From assembly GCA_021292105.1 (NCBI GenBank), contig CM037870.1, forward strand, positions 15,471,234 to 15,535,233: a stretch of 64,000 nt of DNA, in the 5' to 3' direction. Both the position numbers and the translations under genes were made by a program. Shown here piece by piece: positions 23,060 to 28,639 of the stretch. Within the stretch, counting starts at the first letter, position 1. The number at the start of each line of letters is the position of its first letter. The stretch is from Anadara kagoshimensis. Lineage: Eukaryota; Mollusca; Bivalvia; Arcoida; Arcidae. Below the pieces are notes generated by a model. It made no database searches. It was not told the origin of the DNA and was given only the letters and a program-made list of their open reading frames with translations.

Positions 23060-23254
23060 AATTATTTCATTCATTAATACATTCGTTCATTCAATTATTA
23101 AATAGAATTATGAACAATATTTCACTAATATCGAGCCGACACCAGCTATAGATAACGTAGCAGAAAACTTACATTCAAAATCAATATCACTGAGATTACG
23201 GTTGATACCCATATCTCGGACGGGCGCACTCTCTCCCATGCCGGTTTCAGACAT
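957..23254 (-). CDS. SLC4A8-like: SLC4-family Na+-coupled bicarbonate transporter (NDCBE/NBC type), 17 exons, 3' end missing
   Basis: Gene-level entry; the exons are listed separately. Seen: 17 minus-strand exons with GT-AG introns join in phase into 945 codons. Order: acidic/His-Arg-rich N-terminus (residues 1-72), band-3 cytoplasmic domain (about 90-400, with [29 protein letters not shown] at 319-328, LPPGEWDP at 379-386), then the membrane domain from about residue 460 with [12 protein letters not shown] (515-526), RYITRFTEE (573-581), a long extracellular loop (about 610-710), [15 protein letters not shown] (822-836), [11 protein letters not shown] (860-870) and GVFLYMGVA (931-939). Known of the family: SLC4 proteins carry HCO3-/CO3 with or without Na+ across the plasma membrane and set intracellular pH; the [12 protein letters not shown] and LPWYVAATV stretches are characteristic of the Na+-coupled branch. 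Inferred: closest to vertebrate SLC4A8/A10/A7. Ion stoichiometry cannot be read here. The last membrane helices and C-tail lie left of position 1. SLC4A4-like electrogenic activity is not excluded. Confidence 0.95.
1517..1676. mobile_element. Small foldback sequence, ~40-bp inverted repeats
   Basis: GAATCAATCACTACTTGTAG at 1519 pairs with the imperfect reverse complement (CACAAGTTGTGATAGATTC) ending near 1673. Non-coding; lies in the SLC4 intron between exons 16 and 17. Only one copy seen. Confidence 0.5.
1784..1856 (-). CDS. SLC4A8-like: SLC4 transporter exon 16
   Basis: Acceptor TTACAG, donor GTAAAG; phase 2 in, 0 out. Residues 898-922: [20 protein letters not shown] then TAILK. The REQRVT motif follows LGV in every SLC4 protein I know. 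Confidence 0.97.
2496..2674 (-). CDS. SLC4A8-like: SLC4 transporter exon 15: [11 protein letters not shown] helix
   Basis: Acceptor TTACAG, donor GTATGT; phase 0 in, 2 out. Residues 839-897: [34 protein letters not shown], then a loop [20 protein letters not shown]. All are standard SLC4 positions. Confidence 0.98.
2885..3545. repeat. Intronic minisatellite, ~131-bp unit, 5 copies
   Basis: Units begin near 2893, 3033, 3161, 3292 and 3423 with GATGCCCAATATGGATTC or a variant, and each carries CCGTGTGCTTTGGACCA and AAACCGACTTTATGAGC. Spacing 128-140 bp. A G-run of 11 (3451-3461) lies in the last unit. It lies in the intron between SLC4 exons 14 and 15; open frames across it are repeat artefacts. 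Confidence 0.9.
3686..3850 (-). CDS. SLC4A8-like: SLC4 transporter exon 14: [13 protein letters not shown] helix
   Basis: Acceptor TTTTAG, donor GTAATT; 55 codons, phase 0 both ends (784-838). [16 protein letters not shown], the helix [17 protein letters not shown] and [15 protein letters not shown]. This block is near-invariant in Na+-coupled SLC4 proteins and is the best single argument for that branch over anion exchangers. Confidence 0.98.
4451..4564 (-). CDS. SLC4A8-like: SLC4 transporter exon 13
   Basis: Acceptor GCGCAG, donor GTAAGT; 38 codons, phase 0 both ends (746-783). Contains [17 protein letters not shown] and [13 protein letters not shown], matching the SDFAV...TPKLQVP block of Na+-coupled SLC4 proteins. 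Confidence 0.97.
5028..5646 (-). CDS. SLC4A8-like: SLC4 transporter exon 12: helices and glycosylated outer loop
   Basis: Largest exon, 619 nt; acceptor TTTCAG, donor GTAAGT; phase 2 in, 0 out. Residues 539-745: [45 protein letters not shown], then an extracellular loop (about 610-710) with eight N-X-S/T sequons at N626, N631, N654, N667, N679, N685, N690 and N698, and Cys at 620, 622, 659, 683, 694 and 706, then [15 protein letters not shown] and the next helix. Family members usually have far fewer sequons in this loop, so the glycosylation density stands out. Confidence 0.97.
5694..6010 (-). mobile_element. tRNA-derived SINE, copy 1 (minus), next to SLC4 exon 12
   Basis: Read on the minus strand the head has a pol III A box (ATAGCTGAGTTGACAGAG) and B box (GGTTCGAGCC), followed by a body shared with the element at 63263: GACTTAAAAGTGGGTAGTGA, AAACGAGGTCCCGAGTCAGT, TTTCTGCACCTTCGCCTATA, and a tail near GAGACGTTAAACAC. 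The 3' end lies only 48 bp upstream of the exon 12 acceptor. Architecture resembles the V-type SINEs known from molluscs, but assignment needs a database. Confidence 0.8.
6268..6370 (-). repeat. Dispersed repeat family C, copy 1
   Basis: Family C is a ~130-170 bp non-coding dispersed repeat found about 15 times in the window. On its forward strand it reads, in order: an AGCTAGCTA-type start, AGGTGCTTACC, a GCACCCGGCCTCACTTTCC core, TGGTGGAAGTTCACG, CTGACATGTCAGT, CAAAGTTTTTACTTTGC and a variable TTGTGATTTGGACATGG end. No inverted termini or pol III boxes were found. This copy is in the SLC4 intron between exons 11 and 12. Confidence 0.65.
6840..6973 (-). CDS. SLC4A8-like: SLC4 transporter exon 11: substrate-site helix
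   Basis: Acceptor TTCCAG, donor GTATGT; phase 0 in, 2 out. Residues 495-538: [18 protein letters not shown], then [12 protein letters not shown] at 515-526. In SLC4 structures the STGP segment lines the ion-binding site (family knowledge). Confidence 0.98.
7225..7375. repeat. Dispersed repeat related to 28231-28375
   Basis: Contains CTTTATAAAGACCA, CAGGTGGATTTATATAAAG and GGTGTGGCCTTTATATACTG, matching the (GTC)TATAAAGACCACC / GTGGCCTTTATATACAG blocks at 28231-28375 and, weakly, 18585-18680. Short TATAAAG/CTTTATA palindromes recur. Function unknown. Confidence 0.45.
7526..7700 (-). CDS. SLC4A8-like: SLC4 transporter exon 10: first membrane helix
   Basis: Acceptor TTTCAG, donor GTAAGA; phase 2 in, 0 out. 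Residues 436-494: [20 protein letters not shown] then helix [19 protein letters not shown] and [12 protein letters not shown], the standard start of the SLC4 transport domain. Confidence 0.98.
8315..8424 (-). CDS. SLC4A8-like: SLC4 transporter exon 9
   Basis: Acceptor AATAG, donor GTAATT; phase 0 in, 2 out. Residues 400-435: an Ala/Pro/Lys-rich linker then [15 protein letters not shown], leading into RLFGGL. Length varies between SLC4 members here. Confidence 0.93.
8900..9046 (-). CDS. SLC4A8-like: SLC4 transporter exon 8
   Basis: Acceptor AATAG, donor GTAATA; phase 0 both ends, 49 codons (351-399). Contains [20 protein letters not shown] and [18 protein letters not shown], the conserved end of the cytoplasmic domain. 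The first ~16 bp and the upstream intron sequence are duplicated about 200 bp to the right. Confidence 0.97.
9040..9450. repeat. ~205-bp tandem duplication across the exon 8 acceptor
   Basis: The plus-strand unit beginning GGAACACCTATTTAACAGAA at 9041 recurs in diverged form near 9239 (AAACACCTGTTTAACAGAAG). Later blocks also pair: CATTCAATTCATCACAAG (9136) with CATTCAATTTATCACGAC (9353), and GCAATATATGAAAAGCTTAA (9191) with GCAATATCTTAAAAGCTTAA (9413). The second copy carries only the exon edge and acceptor, not the whole exon. Confidence 0.7.
9887..10132 (-). CDS. SLC4A8-like: SLC4 transporter exon 7: cytoplasmic dimer domain
   Basis: Acceptor ATATAG above 10132, donor GTAAGC below 9887; phase 0 both ends. 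Encodes residues 269-350 with [42 protein letters not shown] and [13 protein letters not shown], all hallmark SLC4 motifs. Confidence 0.98.
11324..11553. mobile_element. Foldback element family A, copy 1
   Basis: Family A is the commonest repeat: 190-230 bp, terminal inverted repeats of about 30-35 bp (left TACAGACCTGTCGAAAGTTT then AACACTAAGCTAACGAAT; right its reverse complement), and an inner part of short GCTATATCTCG / CAGCTTTTCGG / CTCGG motifs that partly pair with each other. No coding capacity. By structure a MITE or snapback repeat. This copy is complete, in the intron between SLC4 exons 6 and 7. Confidence 0.85.
12186..12380. mobile_element. Foldback element family A, copy 2
   Basis: Left end ACAGACCTGTCAAAAATTTT, right end GTTAGCTCAGTGTTAAAATT...GACAGGTCT. 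Complete but with diverged left arm. Confidence 0.8.
12980..13450. repeat. Diverged tandem repeat built on TTGTTCAGTAAT
   Basis: TGTTCAGTAAT or a one-base variant recurs about ten times, alternating with GGTTTTG(C/T)GGT, ATATGGACAGGTTT and TGGTATC(G)TCTCTATTA. The larger unit is about 165-175 bp (compare 13150-13250 with 13300-13380). Located in the intron between SLC4 exons 6 and 7. Confidence 0.75.
14019..14232. mobile_element. Foldback element family A, copy 3
   Basis: Left CCAGTACAGACTTGTCGAAA, right TGTTAAACTTTCGACAGGTC; complete. Confidence 0.85.
14714..14900. mobile_element. Foldback element family A, copy 4
   Basis: Left ACAGTACAGACCTGCCGAAA, right TGCTAAACTTTCGACAGG; complete. Lies 144 bp upstream (left) of SLC4 exon 6, just inside the intron after its donor. 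Confidence 0.85.
15044..15135 (-). CDS. SLC4A8-like: SLC4 transporter exon 6
   Basis: Acceptor TTACAG, donor GTAATA; phase 1 in, 0 out. Encodes residues 238-268, a Gly/Ser/Pro-rich linker ([20 protein letters not shown]...SESPSSAK). Position and composition match the poorly conserved, often alternatively spliced linker of vertebrate NBCs; sequence identity is weak, so it is placed by phase and order. Confidence 0.85.
15208..15409. mobile_element. Foldback element family A, copy 5 (degenerate)
   Basis: The right arm is recognisable (AAATTTTCGATAGGTCTGCA); the left arm is eroded to CGAATTCGTTGGCTAACAGC. It abuts SLC4 exon 6 on its 5' side, so copies 4 and 5 flank that exon. Confidence 0.6.
15789..15851 (-). 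pseudogene. Decayed duplicate of the 3' end of SLC4 exon 5
   Basis: About 63 bp align with exon 5 and its donor site (15957-16032), with roughly one difference in seven. The copy keeps the exon/donor junction CAAGGGGTATGT but has an extra AT in GAGATATAGG, a TGA and a TAG, so it cannot be read in the exon-5 frame. No acceptor-like 5' half was duplicated with it. Confidence 0.75.
15973..16176 (-). CDS. SLC4A8-like: SLC4 transporter exon 5: variable linker of cytoplasmic domain
   Basis: Acceptor TTTCAG above 16176, donor GTATGT below 15973; phase 1 in and out. Encodes residues 170-237: [17 protein letters not shown], a His/Lys/Arg stretch ([16 protein letters not shown]) and a Ser/Arg-rich end ([20 protein letters not shown]). 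RTFS and RQFS look like basophilic-kinase sites; that reading is inference. A decayed copy of the 3' end of this exon sits 168 bp further left. Confidence 0.93.
16577..16737 (-). CDS. SLC4A8-like: SLC4 transporter exon 4: cytoplasmic domain core
   Basis: Acceptor TTACAG, donor GTATAT; phase 2 in, 1 out. Encodes residues 116-169 with [20 protein letters not shown] and [17 protein letters not shown], the most conserved block of the SLC4 cytoplasmic domain. Confidence 0.97.
16920..16985. repeat. (GA)n microsatellite, ~66 bp
   Basis: An uninterrupted GA run in the intron between SLC4 exons 3 and 4. Confidence 0.98.
17235..17367 (-). CDS. SLC4A8-like: SLC4 transporter exon 3: start of cytoplasmic domain
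   Basis: Acceptor CTAG above 17367, donor GTAAGA below 17235; phase 1 in, 2 out. Encodes residues 72-115, ending [14 protein letters not shown], the counterpart of the EMEWKETARW start of the band-3 cytoplasmic domain. The intron between exons 2 and 3 is about 5 kb, the largest in the gene apart from that between exons 6 and 7. Confidence 0.93.
17632..17780 (-). repeat. Dispersed repeat family C, copy 2
   Basis: Minus orientation: AAGCAAAGTAAAAACTTTG, CCACCAGGAAAGTGAGGCCG, GGTGCTCTAGAAAGGTAA. Confidence 0.7.
17930..17972. repeat. (TATT)n and poly-T run
   Basis: Seven TATT units then a T-run; simple repeat in the intron between SLC4 exons 2 and 3. Confidence 0.95.
19200..19345 (+). repeat. 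Dispersed repeat family C, copy 3
   Basis: CGGAGCACATGGCCTCACTT, CCTGGTAGAAG, then GATTTGAACATGGACCGTTA. Confidence 0.6.
19436..19667. mobile_element. Foldback element family B, copy 2
   Basis: Left GTATAGGCAAACAATATTGA..., right GGTCAAGCTGACAGGTCAAT...TTTGCCTAT. 232 bp, non-coding; in the intron between SLC4 exons 2 and 3. Confidence 0.85.
19771..19973. mobile_element. Foldback element family A, copy 6
   Basis: Left CAGTATAGACCTTTCGAACG, right TTGTTAAACTTTCGACAGAC; 100 bp right of family B copy 2. Confidence 0.85.
20192..20470 (+). mobile_element. tRNA-Leu/Ser-like SINE, copy 1
   Basis: Head CGGTGGTCTAAAGCACG (A-box-like), B box AGGTTCGAATCG at about 20249, then TGTCGATGGTCATTATGGTT and a tail with CTCAATATAAGTGACA. 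Same general layout as the element at 37631. The GTGGTCTAAgGC head is typical of a class II (Leu/Ser) tRNA; it is not a folded tRNA. Confidence 0.5.
20590..20820. mobile_element. Foldback element family B, copy 3
   Basis: Left CGTATACTCAAACAACATTG, right GGTCAAGCGGACAGGTCAAT...TTTGCCATAC. 231 bp. Confidence 0.85.
21052..21168. repeat. Tandem pair of TGTCATATT...AATATGACA palindromes
   Basis: Two adjacent ~52-60 bp units, each starting TGTCATATT and ending TTATAATATGACA, each nearly self-complementary, with the shared inner block ATTCAAAAAATTATAATATG. The whole could form two hairpins or one larger one. Confidence 0.7.
21640..21920 (+). repeat. Degenerate SINE-like tail sequence
   Basis: CTCGCTATAAGTGAAAAATT followed by CTTGACCGGTGCGTAAAC resembles the tail of the 63263 SINE (CTCGATATAAGTGAAATATT, CTTGACTGGGACGTTAAAC). 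No clear pol III head could be placed. Confidence 0.4.
22362..22493 (-). CDS. SLC4A8-like: SLC4 transporter exon 2: basic N-terminal segment
   Basis: Acceptor TTTCAG above 22493, donor GTAAAT below 22362, phase 1 in and 1 out. Encodes residues 28-71, including a His/Arg/Lys cluster ([16 protein letters not shown]) that matches the basic HRRHRHK-type stretch at the N-terminus of Na+-coupled SLC4 members. In that family this region is cytosolic and a known site of regulation; the role here is inferred. Confidence 0.85.
22983..23060. repeat. (GATT)n microsatellite
   Basis: About 18 GATT units with a few CTTG variants, 110 bp left of SLC4 exon 1. Confidence 0.95.
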
Positions 23255-23366
23255 CTTGCCGCCTTTGAGTTTGTCGCTGTAGGTCTATACTCTGGATCTC
23301 ACTGTAACTGTTGCTTCCAGATTAATTTTAGAAACGTCTGTGCAACGTTGATGGAAACCTTCACCA
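23173..23366 (-). CDS. SLC4A8-like: SLC4 transporter exon 1: 5' UTR plus start codon
   Basis: Acceptor TTTCAG lies just above 23366 and donor GTAAGT just below 23173, so at least one further non-coding exon must lie to the right. Coding starts at ATG 23254-23252 (context AAGATGT); an in-frame TAG at 23287-23285, ten codons upstream, supports this start. It encodes 27 residues beginning [16 protein letters not shown] and ends in phase 1. Confidence 0.88.
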
Positions 23367-23422
23367 CTGAAATGATAAAATAAAAAACAGTCAGCAATTG
23401 ACAACATACAAACAAACAACGA

Positions 23423-23645
23423 CGCTTTAGATGGTTAGGTCATGTGACAAGAATGCTCAATACCAAAAACAACATTGAATTCGACACCACCCGAAAAAGG
23501 AAAGCATGGTAGACCTCATGCCACCTGCAGGAGAATCATCCATGTAGAGCTACAGAAGCATGGATACACATGGGAGCAAGCTCAACACATGACACAGGAC
23601 AGAGACAAATTTAAGACGTTTGTTCCTTATTTCCCAGCGGGATGA
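23423..23645 (+). pseudogene. Non-LTR retrotransposon reverse-transcriptase C-terminus, fragment
   Basis: Plus-strand translation begins RFRWLGHVTRML, the common end-of-RT motif (RWLGHVxRM) of non-LTR retrotransposons, continues FDTTRKRKAW then, after a frameshift and stop, TCRRIIHVELQKHGYTWEQA and QDRDKFKTFV, ending at a TGA at 23643. The order matches the usual TWRR..E....G.TW....LAQDR..W...V tail. Only this 3' stub remains. It lies about 60 bp 5' of the SLC4 first visible exon, on the opposite strand. Confidence 0.85.
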
Positions 23646-24399
23646 AGAGGATACTTAATTAAGTAATTGACAAAATAACTAGGTATATCAAGACATGTTT
23701 TCTAAAAACAAATACTTAAGCTTCATGCTATCTTAATACCATGTGCACAATTTTGTTTTTTTTACTAAAAAAGTATTCAAAAGTCTGCAAATAGCATTAG
23801 GACATTAGTCTTTGGTGGTAGCTTGACAAAGTTGGGTTTTCTTTGGGCATTTCGATTTCCTCTACCGTCCCAGCAATGGATATGAATGAAAGATTTAAAT
23901 AGCCACTGAACATATACAGGAATAATTCCGCTGATAGGCTAGAAGTAATTACACCTAGCATAAATGCATTTCTAAATTGGTGATTTGAATTTTGTATTCA
24001 TTAATAAGAAAGGTAACATTCATTAAATATTGGGTCACCTTCTTACATTTTGTGTAGGTGGTTGGCCTTTCGTCTGACAACAACAAAATATATTTACATA
24101 AATAAAATTATTCACTCTGTCAAATACACATCAAAATATCACTTGTAATAATTTTGTGAATAAAAAACTCTTGCACAATGTGTCATGAATAATATTCTTG
24201 TCATAACTGCCATGATTATTCAATTTGATAAGAACACAGAATTACTTGACCCAAACTCCTAACAAACATTGCGTGGTCGTCGGATAGGTCGTTTGTAACA
24301 CATGACGTTATTAAATCATTGAACCAATTCTTATAAAAAAATAGGATTTGCTGCAACGCCATGTAATACACTCTTGTGTTTGTATGAAACAATTGTAGC

Positions 24400-24545
24400 T
24401 AGCTAAACAGGGGGTGCTTATTCTTCAGAAACACGCGGCCTCACTTTCCTTGTGGAAGTTCACGTGTCTAACCTGACATGTCTGTTCCAAAGTTTTTACT
24501 TTGTTTCTGGATTTTTGATTACATTGGATGTGAAATTTTAAGATT
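24400..24545 (+). repeat. Dispersed repeat family C, copy 4
   Basis: One of the best-kept copies: TAGCTAGCTAAACAGGGGGT, GCGGCCTCACTTTCC, GTGGAAGTTCACGTGTCTAA, CCAAAGTTTTTACTTTG. Confidence 0.8.
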
Positions 24546-26790
24546 AGTTGAGCTACGTTTATAAGATAACGCCGTGATTTAGTTGTTAGTGGTGGGGGTA
24601 ATGGTAATATAAAAGTCCGGAATTTTTAGACAGCTTTCCCGATATTGTGTTTCTATTGGTTTAACTGTTTCATCTTTGGCTTGCATTGTGTGTGTTCCTG
24701 GTTATATCAGCCGTTGCCAAGCTTAAGTGCTTTTGTTCAGTAGCAGTATTATGTATAATAAACTTTTACAATGTCGGTGTTTTTTAATTTTGGATTTTTT
24801 TTATATGGAATTTAAGCCAACTCTCTGAACTCGATATTAAAATCCTGACAATAACCCGTCTTGTTTCGGCCGTACAAGAAAACAAGCCCCGATGTAAAAT
24901 GTGATAGCAACCGACCTAACAGCATCGTTGACAGCCGTACCATTGTCATTGGTTAATGTACGCCAAAAAACCCAAAAAACTACAGGTTTTTAGTGAAAAC
25001 GGGATATGTCAGTTGCACACCGATCCAACTGGTATAACTCGTCTTAAACGCCCAGTCGAATTAAATGTGATAATTACTTTAAATAAAATATAAATTCTTG
25101 GGTTTTTTAAGAAAAATATCCTGTATATTTTTGTGTTATCAGAGAGTGTTGTCTTGCAAGAAAAACTAAAAAACAAATTTAAAAAATCTACGTAAGGAGA
25201 TCTCCATAAGGAGAAACAGATTACGCATCTTAAATATATAATTTAAAATCATTAAATTTTTTTAATTGCGCAGTGTTGTTAACACATAAAGGTCATTTAA
25301 CACTATTCCACTGTTTAAAACAAGTCACCTTCGTCTTGTTAAAAGACGTCAATGATCACGTGATAAGTTGTACTGAAATGTCACCTGACTCTACAAGGAA
25401 ATACGTATCACACTATGACACAATGCTTATGCTAATGACTGCTGGCTAAAAACCCAGAACCCATGCCCCACTGACACAAATATTTCTCTTTGTCTGACCC
25501 TGTAGGGCTATCATATTTTATGCCTTGGTGGTTTTACTCTTATTTTTTTATATTTAATTTGTTACTTTTCTACAGTTTACATTAACATTAAAAGCCCATT
25601 AAAATTAACCATGACGATAATATCATTTCACTTTTCGCTCGATAAAATTTAATTTCACTTTATTTTGTAACTTCATCTCGACAATAAATTTTATATTTAG
25701 TTTAGTTTGTAATTTAAATGTCACTCATATACATTTTTTTTACAAAAAATATTATTATAGGAATGAACATTTGAATACTTTGCTACGCGAATTATGTTAC
25801 GTGTGCAATGTTCAATACTTTCATTTTCCATAACAAAAAGTAAAATTTCTTATAATTCAATTCATAGAATTTTTAACAACAAATCACAATTTAAATACCA
25901 ATATTGCCGTGGCAAGTAAAAAATAGCATCATTTTAATGCCTCTGTGTGCCATCCATAATAAGATGACGTCACTGAGGGTCAATTCATTCCTGCAAATGT
26001 AAACAGAAGAATATGGCAATCTAAATGCTTGAATTAAAGGAGAATTGAATTATCATAATACAGCATATTTTCGGAATATATTTTTGAAACTACTGGTGAA
26101 TATTTTTCTCAAAACTAAACTCGAATGTTTTCATTTGGAAGTGATCTTAAAAAGGACACCTTAAATTCTTCAATATCTTGAAACTTAACAAAATTTAAAA
26201 GATTTGAAAATTTGCCAGATTTAAGTTGCTAAGGAATGACTGTGAAACCGGGGCCTGTTTCTGGATTCTTTTTGTTTGTATGCATAATCCTATAAACTGT
26301 ATATTCCATTTGTAATTTTGGCTGACAAATCAAATCAATTGTACATGTTGTTGTATATGGCAATGTCATATACCATTTTCTTGAAATGCATTTTATAATA
26401 TTTTTAAATGGTACATGACATTAAATAGAATTTTCTACAAATGAAATGTAAACAAATATATTTTTTAAAGAAACACATGCCCTATATTTCATTTAGAAAA
26501 ATTTAAAATTAGCATACGACATTGTTTTTAAACACATACCCCATAGTGTTATCCAAAAATTTGACCATTTGATTGCAATCGTGTCAATTAACGATCTATT
26601 AATTAGTCGCCTAATCTTATCAGCAAGAAATATCTATCACCTACTAAGATTTGACGGTATATTTCTAAATCAATTGGCAATTTACTACAGGTTTAAATAT
26701 AGACACCTTTTAAAATACAATCTATATATATTATCCAATGAATATTGGTTTTTAGTTCATTTAATAATCAAAGACAGCATACTTATCAAT
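24546..26790. other. No gene recognised
   Basis: AT-rich sequence with scattered T- and A-runs. No long coding frame with protein-like composition, no clear repeat family and no RNA gene were found on either strand. It lies 5' of the SLC4 exons seen, so an upstream non-coding SLC4 exon or promoter could be here but is not identifiable. Confidence 0.5.
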
Positions 26791-26794
26791 GTCC

Positions 26795-26945
26795 TAATCC
26801 CAATCCAGAAGCAAAGTAAAAACTTTGGAACTGACAAGTCAGGCCAGACACGTGAACTTCCACCAGGAAAGTGAGACCGCGGGTGCTCCGGAAGGGTAAG
26901 CACCTCCAGATTAGCTAGCTCCACCCGCCACGTGTGTAATCAAAA
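26795..26945 (-). repeat. Dispersed repeat family C, copy 5
   Basis: CACGTGAACTTCCACCAGGA, AAAGTGAGACCGCGGGTGCT, CCGGAAGGGTAAGCACCTCC, then TAGCTAGCTCCACCCGCCAC. The most complete reference copy. Confidence 0.85.
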
Positions 26946-27094
26946 TTGTGTGGAAGGAACTATGGGACGTCAAATATATCCAGAGCAATCCTAAACACAA
27001 AGACATCAAATTTATCAACAATTTATTATTTTAATCATTATTATGTAAAATGGAAATTTTTCAAAGATTTAGTTTCAATTTCGTGAAAAAGCAC

Positions 27095-27401
27095 TATATT
27101 AGACACCTTGGGTAGCGGCCTTAGGCTTGCATTGTCGCATCTAATAGTCTGCGGTACTAGTGTCAGTCAGATAGCTCTAGACTACCCCGTTGTGACTAAA
27201 GCATTTTAAGAGCGAGTTTTAGGTGCTAGCTTACCGAGACAGCAGTCCGCGACAGAAGTCATAGTCCGACCTCAGATGAGTCCGCATCAATTAATGTGAA
27301 ATGAAGTAATTTGTTTAAGGCCAAAACATGTCCCGTCGGGATTCGAAGCCACGGACGGTCTTTAGACCTGATGTCCAACGCTCCACAAACTAAGCTACAA
27401 G
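27095..27401 (-). mobile_element. tRNA-derived SINE of a second type
   Basis: On the minus strand the head has an A box (GTAGCTTAGTTTGTGGAG) and B box (GGCTTCGAATCCC) 45 bp apart, so tRNA-like spacing, with an anticodon-arm-like CAGGTCTAAAGACC between. The body (AATTGATGCGGACTCATC, GTCGCGGACTGCTGTCTCGG) differs from the other SINE types. A single copy in this window, so the 3' boundary is approximate. Confidence 0.55.
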
Positions 27402-27805
27402 CTACCGTTTAATTATAATTGTTCCTTCGGAAAACCATTTACTTTTGGATCATAATTCTTCAGTATGTACGCCAACATAAATTCTAGAGCATGCAAAACT
27501 CTCAAAATGCTTTCATCAGCATATAATATATAATATATAATAACGTTATGATAATTAGTTGCTTTATGTGAGAACAAAAGTGTTCTACAATATACATGTA
27601 TCTTACGATAATGTACGTATGTAACATACATTTTTAGCAATTTTATTGCAAAACTGTCAAAAATGCGAAGACTTTGTACATAACAAATAATAATTCCTTA
27701 ACTTTTTTGTTACCTAGCTATCATCAAATTACGTATTCTCATGGCTTTTGATAACCAAGGCAAACTATCACCACAGATGTATGTATGGTATATGTTACAT
27801 ACAGA

Positions 27806-28030
27806 ACAGATATAGACCTGTCGAAAGTTTAACAATGAGCTAACGAAAAGGAGAAGAAATTCGGCTACTGAGTGACCAAGATATAAACAGCTACATTTAG
27901 TTATCGATAAGTTGGCGAGAGGTGGATCATGAACACCTGCCAAACAGCAACATATGCAACTAACGAGGAGCCGAGTTGAGTTGCCGAAATTAGTAAGCTT
28001 AGTGTTAAATTTTAGTCAGGTCTGCACTGT
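27806..28030. mobile_element. Foldback element family A, copy 7
   Basis: Left ATAGACCTGTCGAAAGTTTA, right CTTAGTGTTAAATTTTAGTC then AGGTCTGCACTGTA. Inner orientation is reversed relative to copy 1. Confidence 0.85.
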
Positions 28031-28065
28031 ATGTACCACGTAAATTCCATCGGGTTCAAGCAAAG

Positions 28066-28622
28066 GCACAGTAAAGACCTGACGGGAAGTTAACACATAG
28101 TTAACAATATGGTGCCGAATAAGTAGCTTATCTCGATCTCTCGACCCCATTGTTAGCTATATCTCGAAAGCTTTTCTGGTAGCTGGCATCTATAGTTTGG
28201 CAGGTTTTCGGCAACTGCATTCAAACTTGTCTATAAAGACCACCTTAGACAACCAGTAAAAGTGGCCTTTATATACAGGTTCAAATAATATGAATGAAGA
28301 ACAATTGGGATACAATTCTACTGGCCTTTATAAGCAGGTGACCATTATAAAGAGGTGGCTTTAAAGGCAGGTTGAACTGTATCTATTCATACATGTTGTA
28401 TCTTTGACACTCGGCATTCGATCTTCGAAATGCCTGTTCGTTTGACCAGTGTTTAATTTTCGACAGGTCTGTATCGTATATCGCGACAGCTTTTCTGCAG
28501 CTGCTATCACTCTCTGTAGCTTTTCGTCTTCTGTCTATTCAATTCTCAACCACTCGACAGCCGCACTTTGGGTCTTTTTCCTTAGCTCGGTTTTTAAATT
28601 CTCAACAAGTCTGTGCTATACC
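28066..28622. mobile_element. Foldback element family A, copy 8, interrupted
   Basis: Left AGTAAAGACCTGACGGGAAG; inner family A sequence stops at about 28215, where a TATAAAG-type repeat (28231-28375) is inserted; family A resumes with CACTCGGCATTCGATCTTCG and ends at 28475 (ATTTTCGACAGGTCTGTATC). A further right-half copy follows to 28622. So it is a nested plus partly duplicated element. Confidence 0.7.
28231..28375. repeat. TATAAAG repeat nested in family A copy 8
   Basis: TGTCTATAAAGACCACCTTA, GTGGCCTTTATATACAGG, GGCCTTTATAAGCAGGTGAC: repeated alternating TATAAAG/CTTTATA words. Related sequence at 7225-7375. Confidence 0.55.
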
Positions 28623-28639
28623 ACGCGAATTCCAAGGGG

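Noticed and set aside
26569-26874. 101-residue plus-strand open frame
   Set aside because: AT-rich composition; its end runs into a family C repeat.
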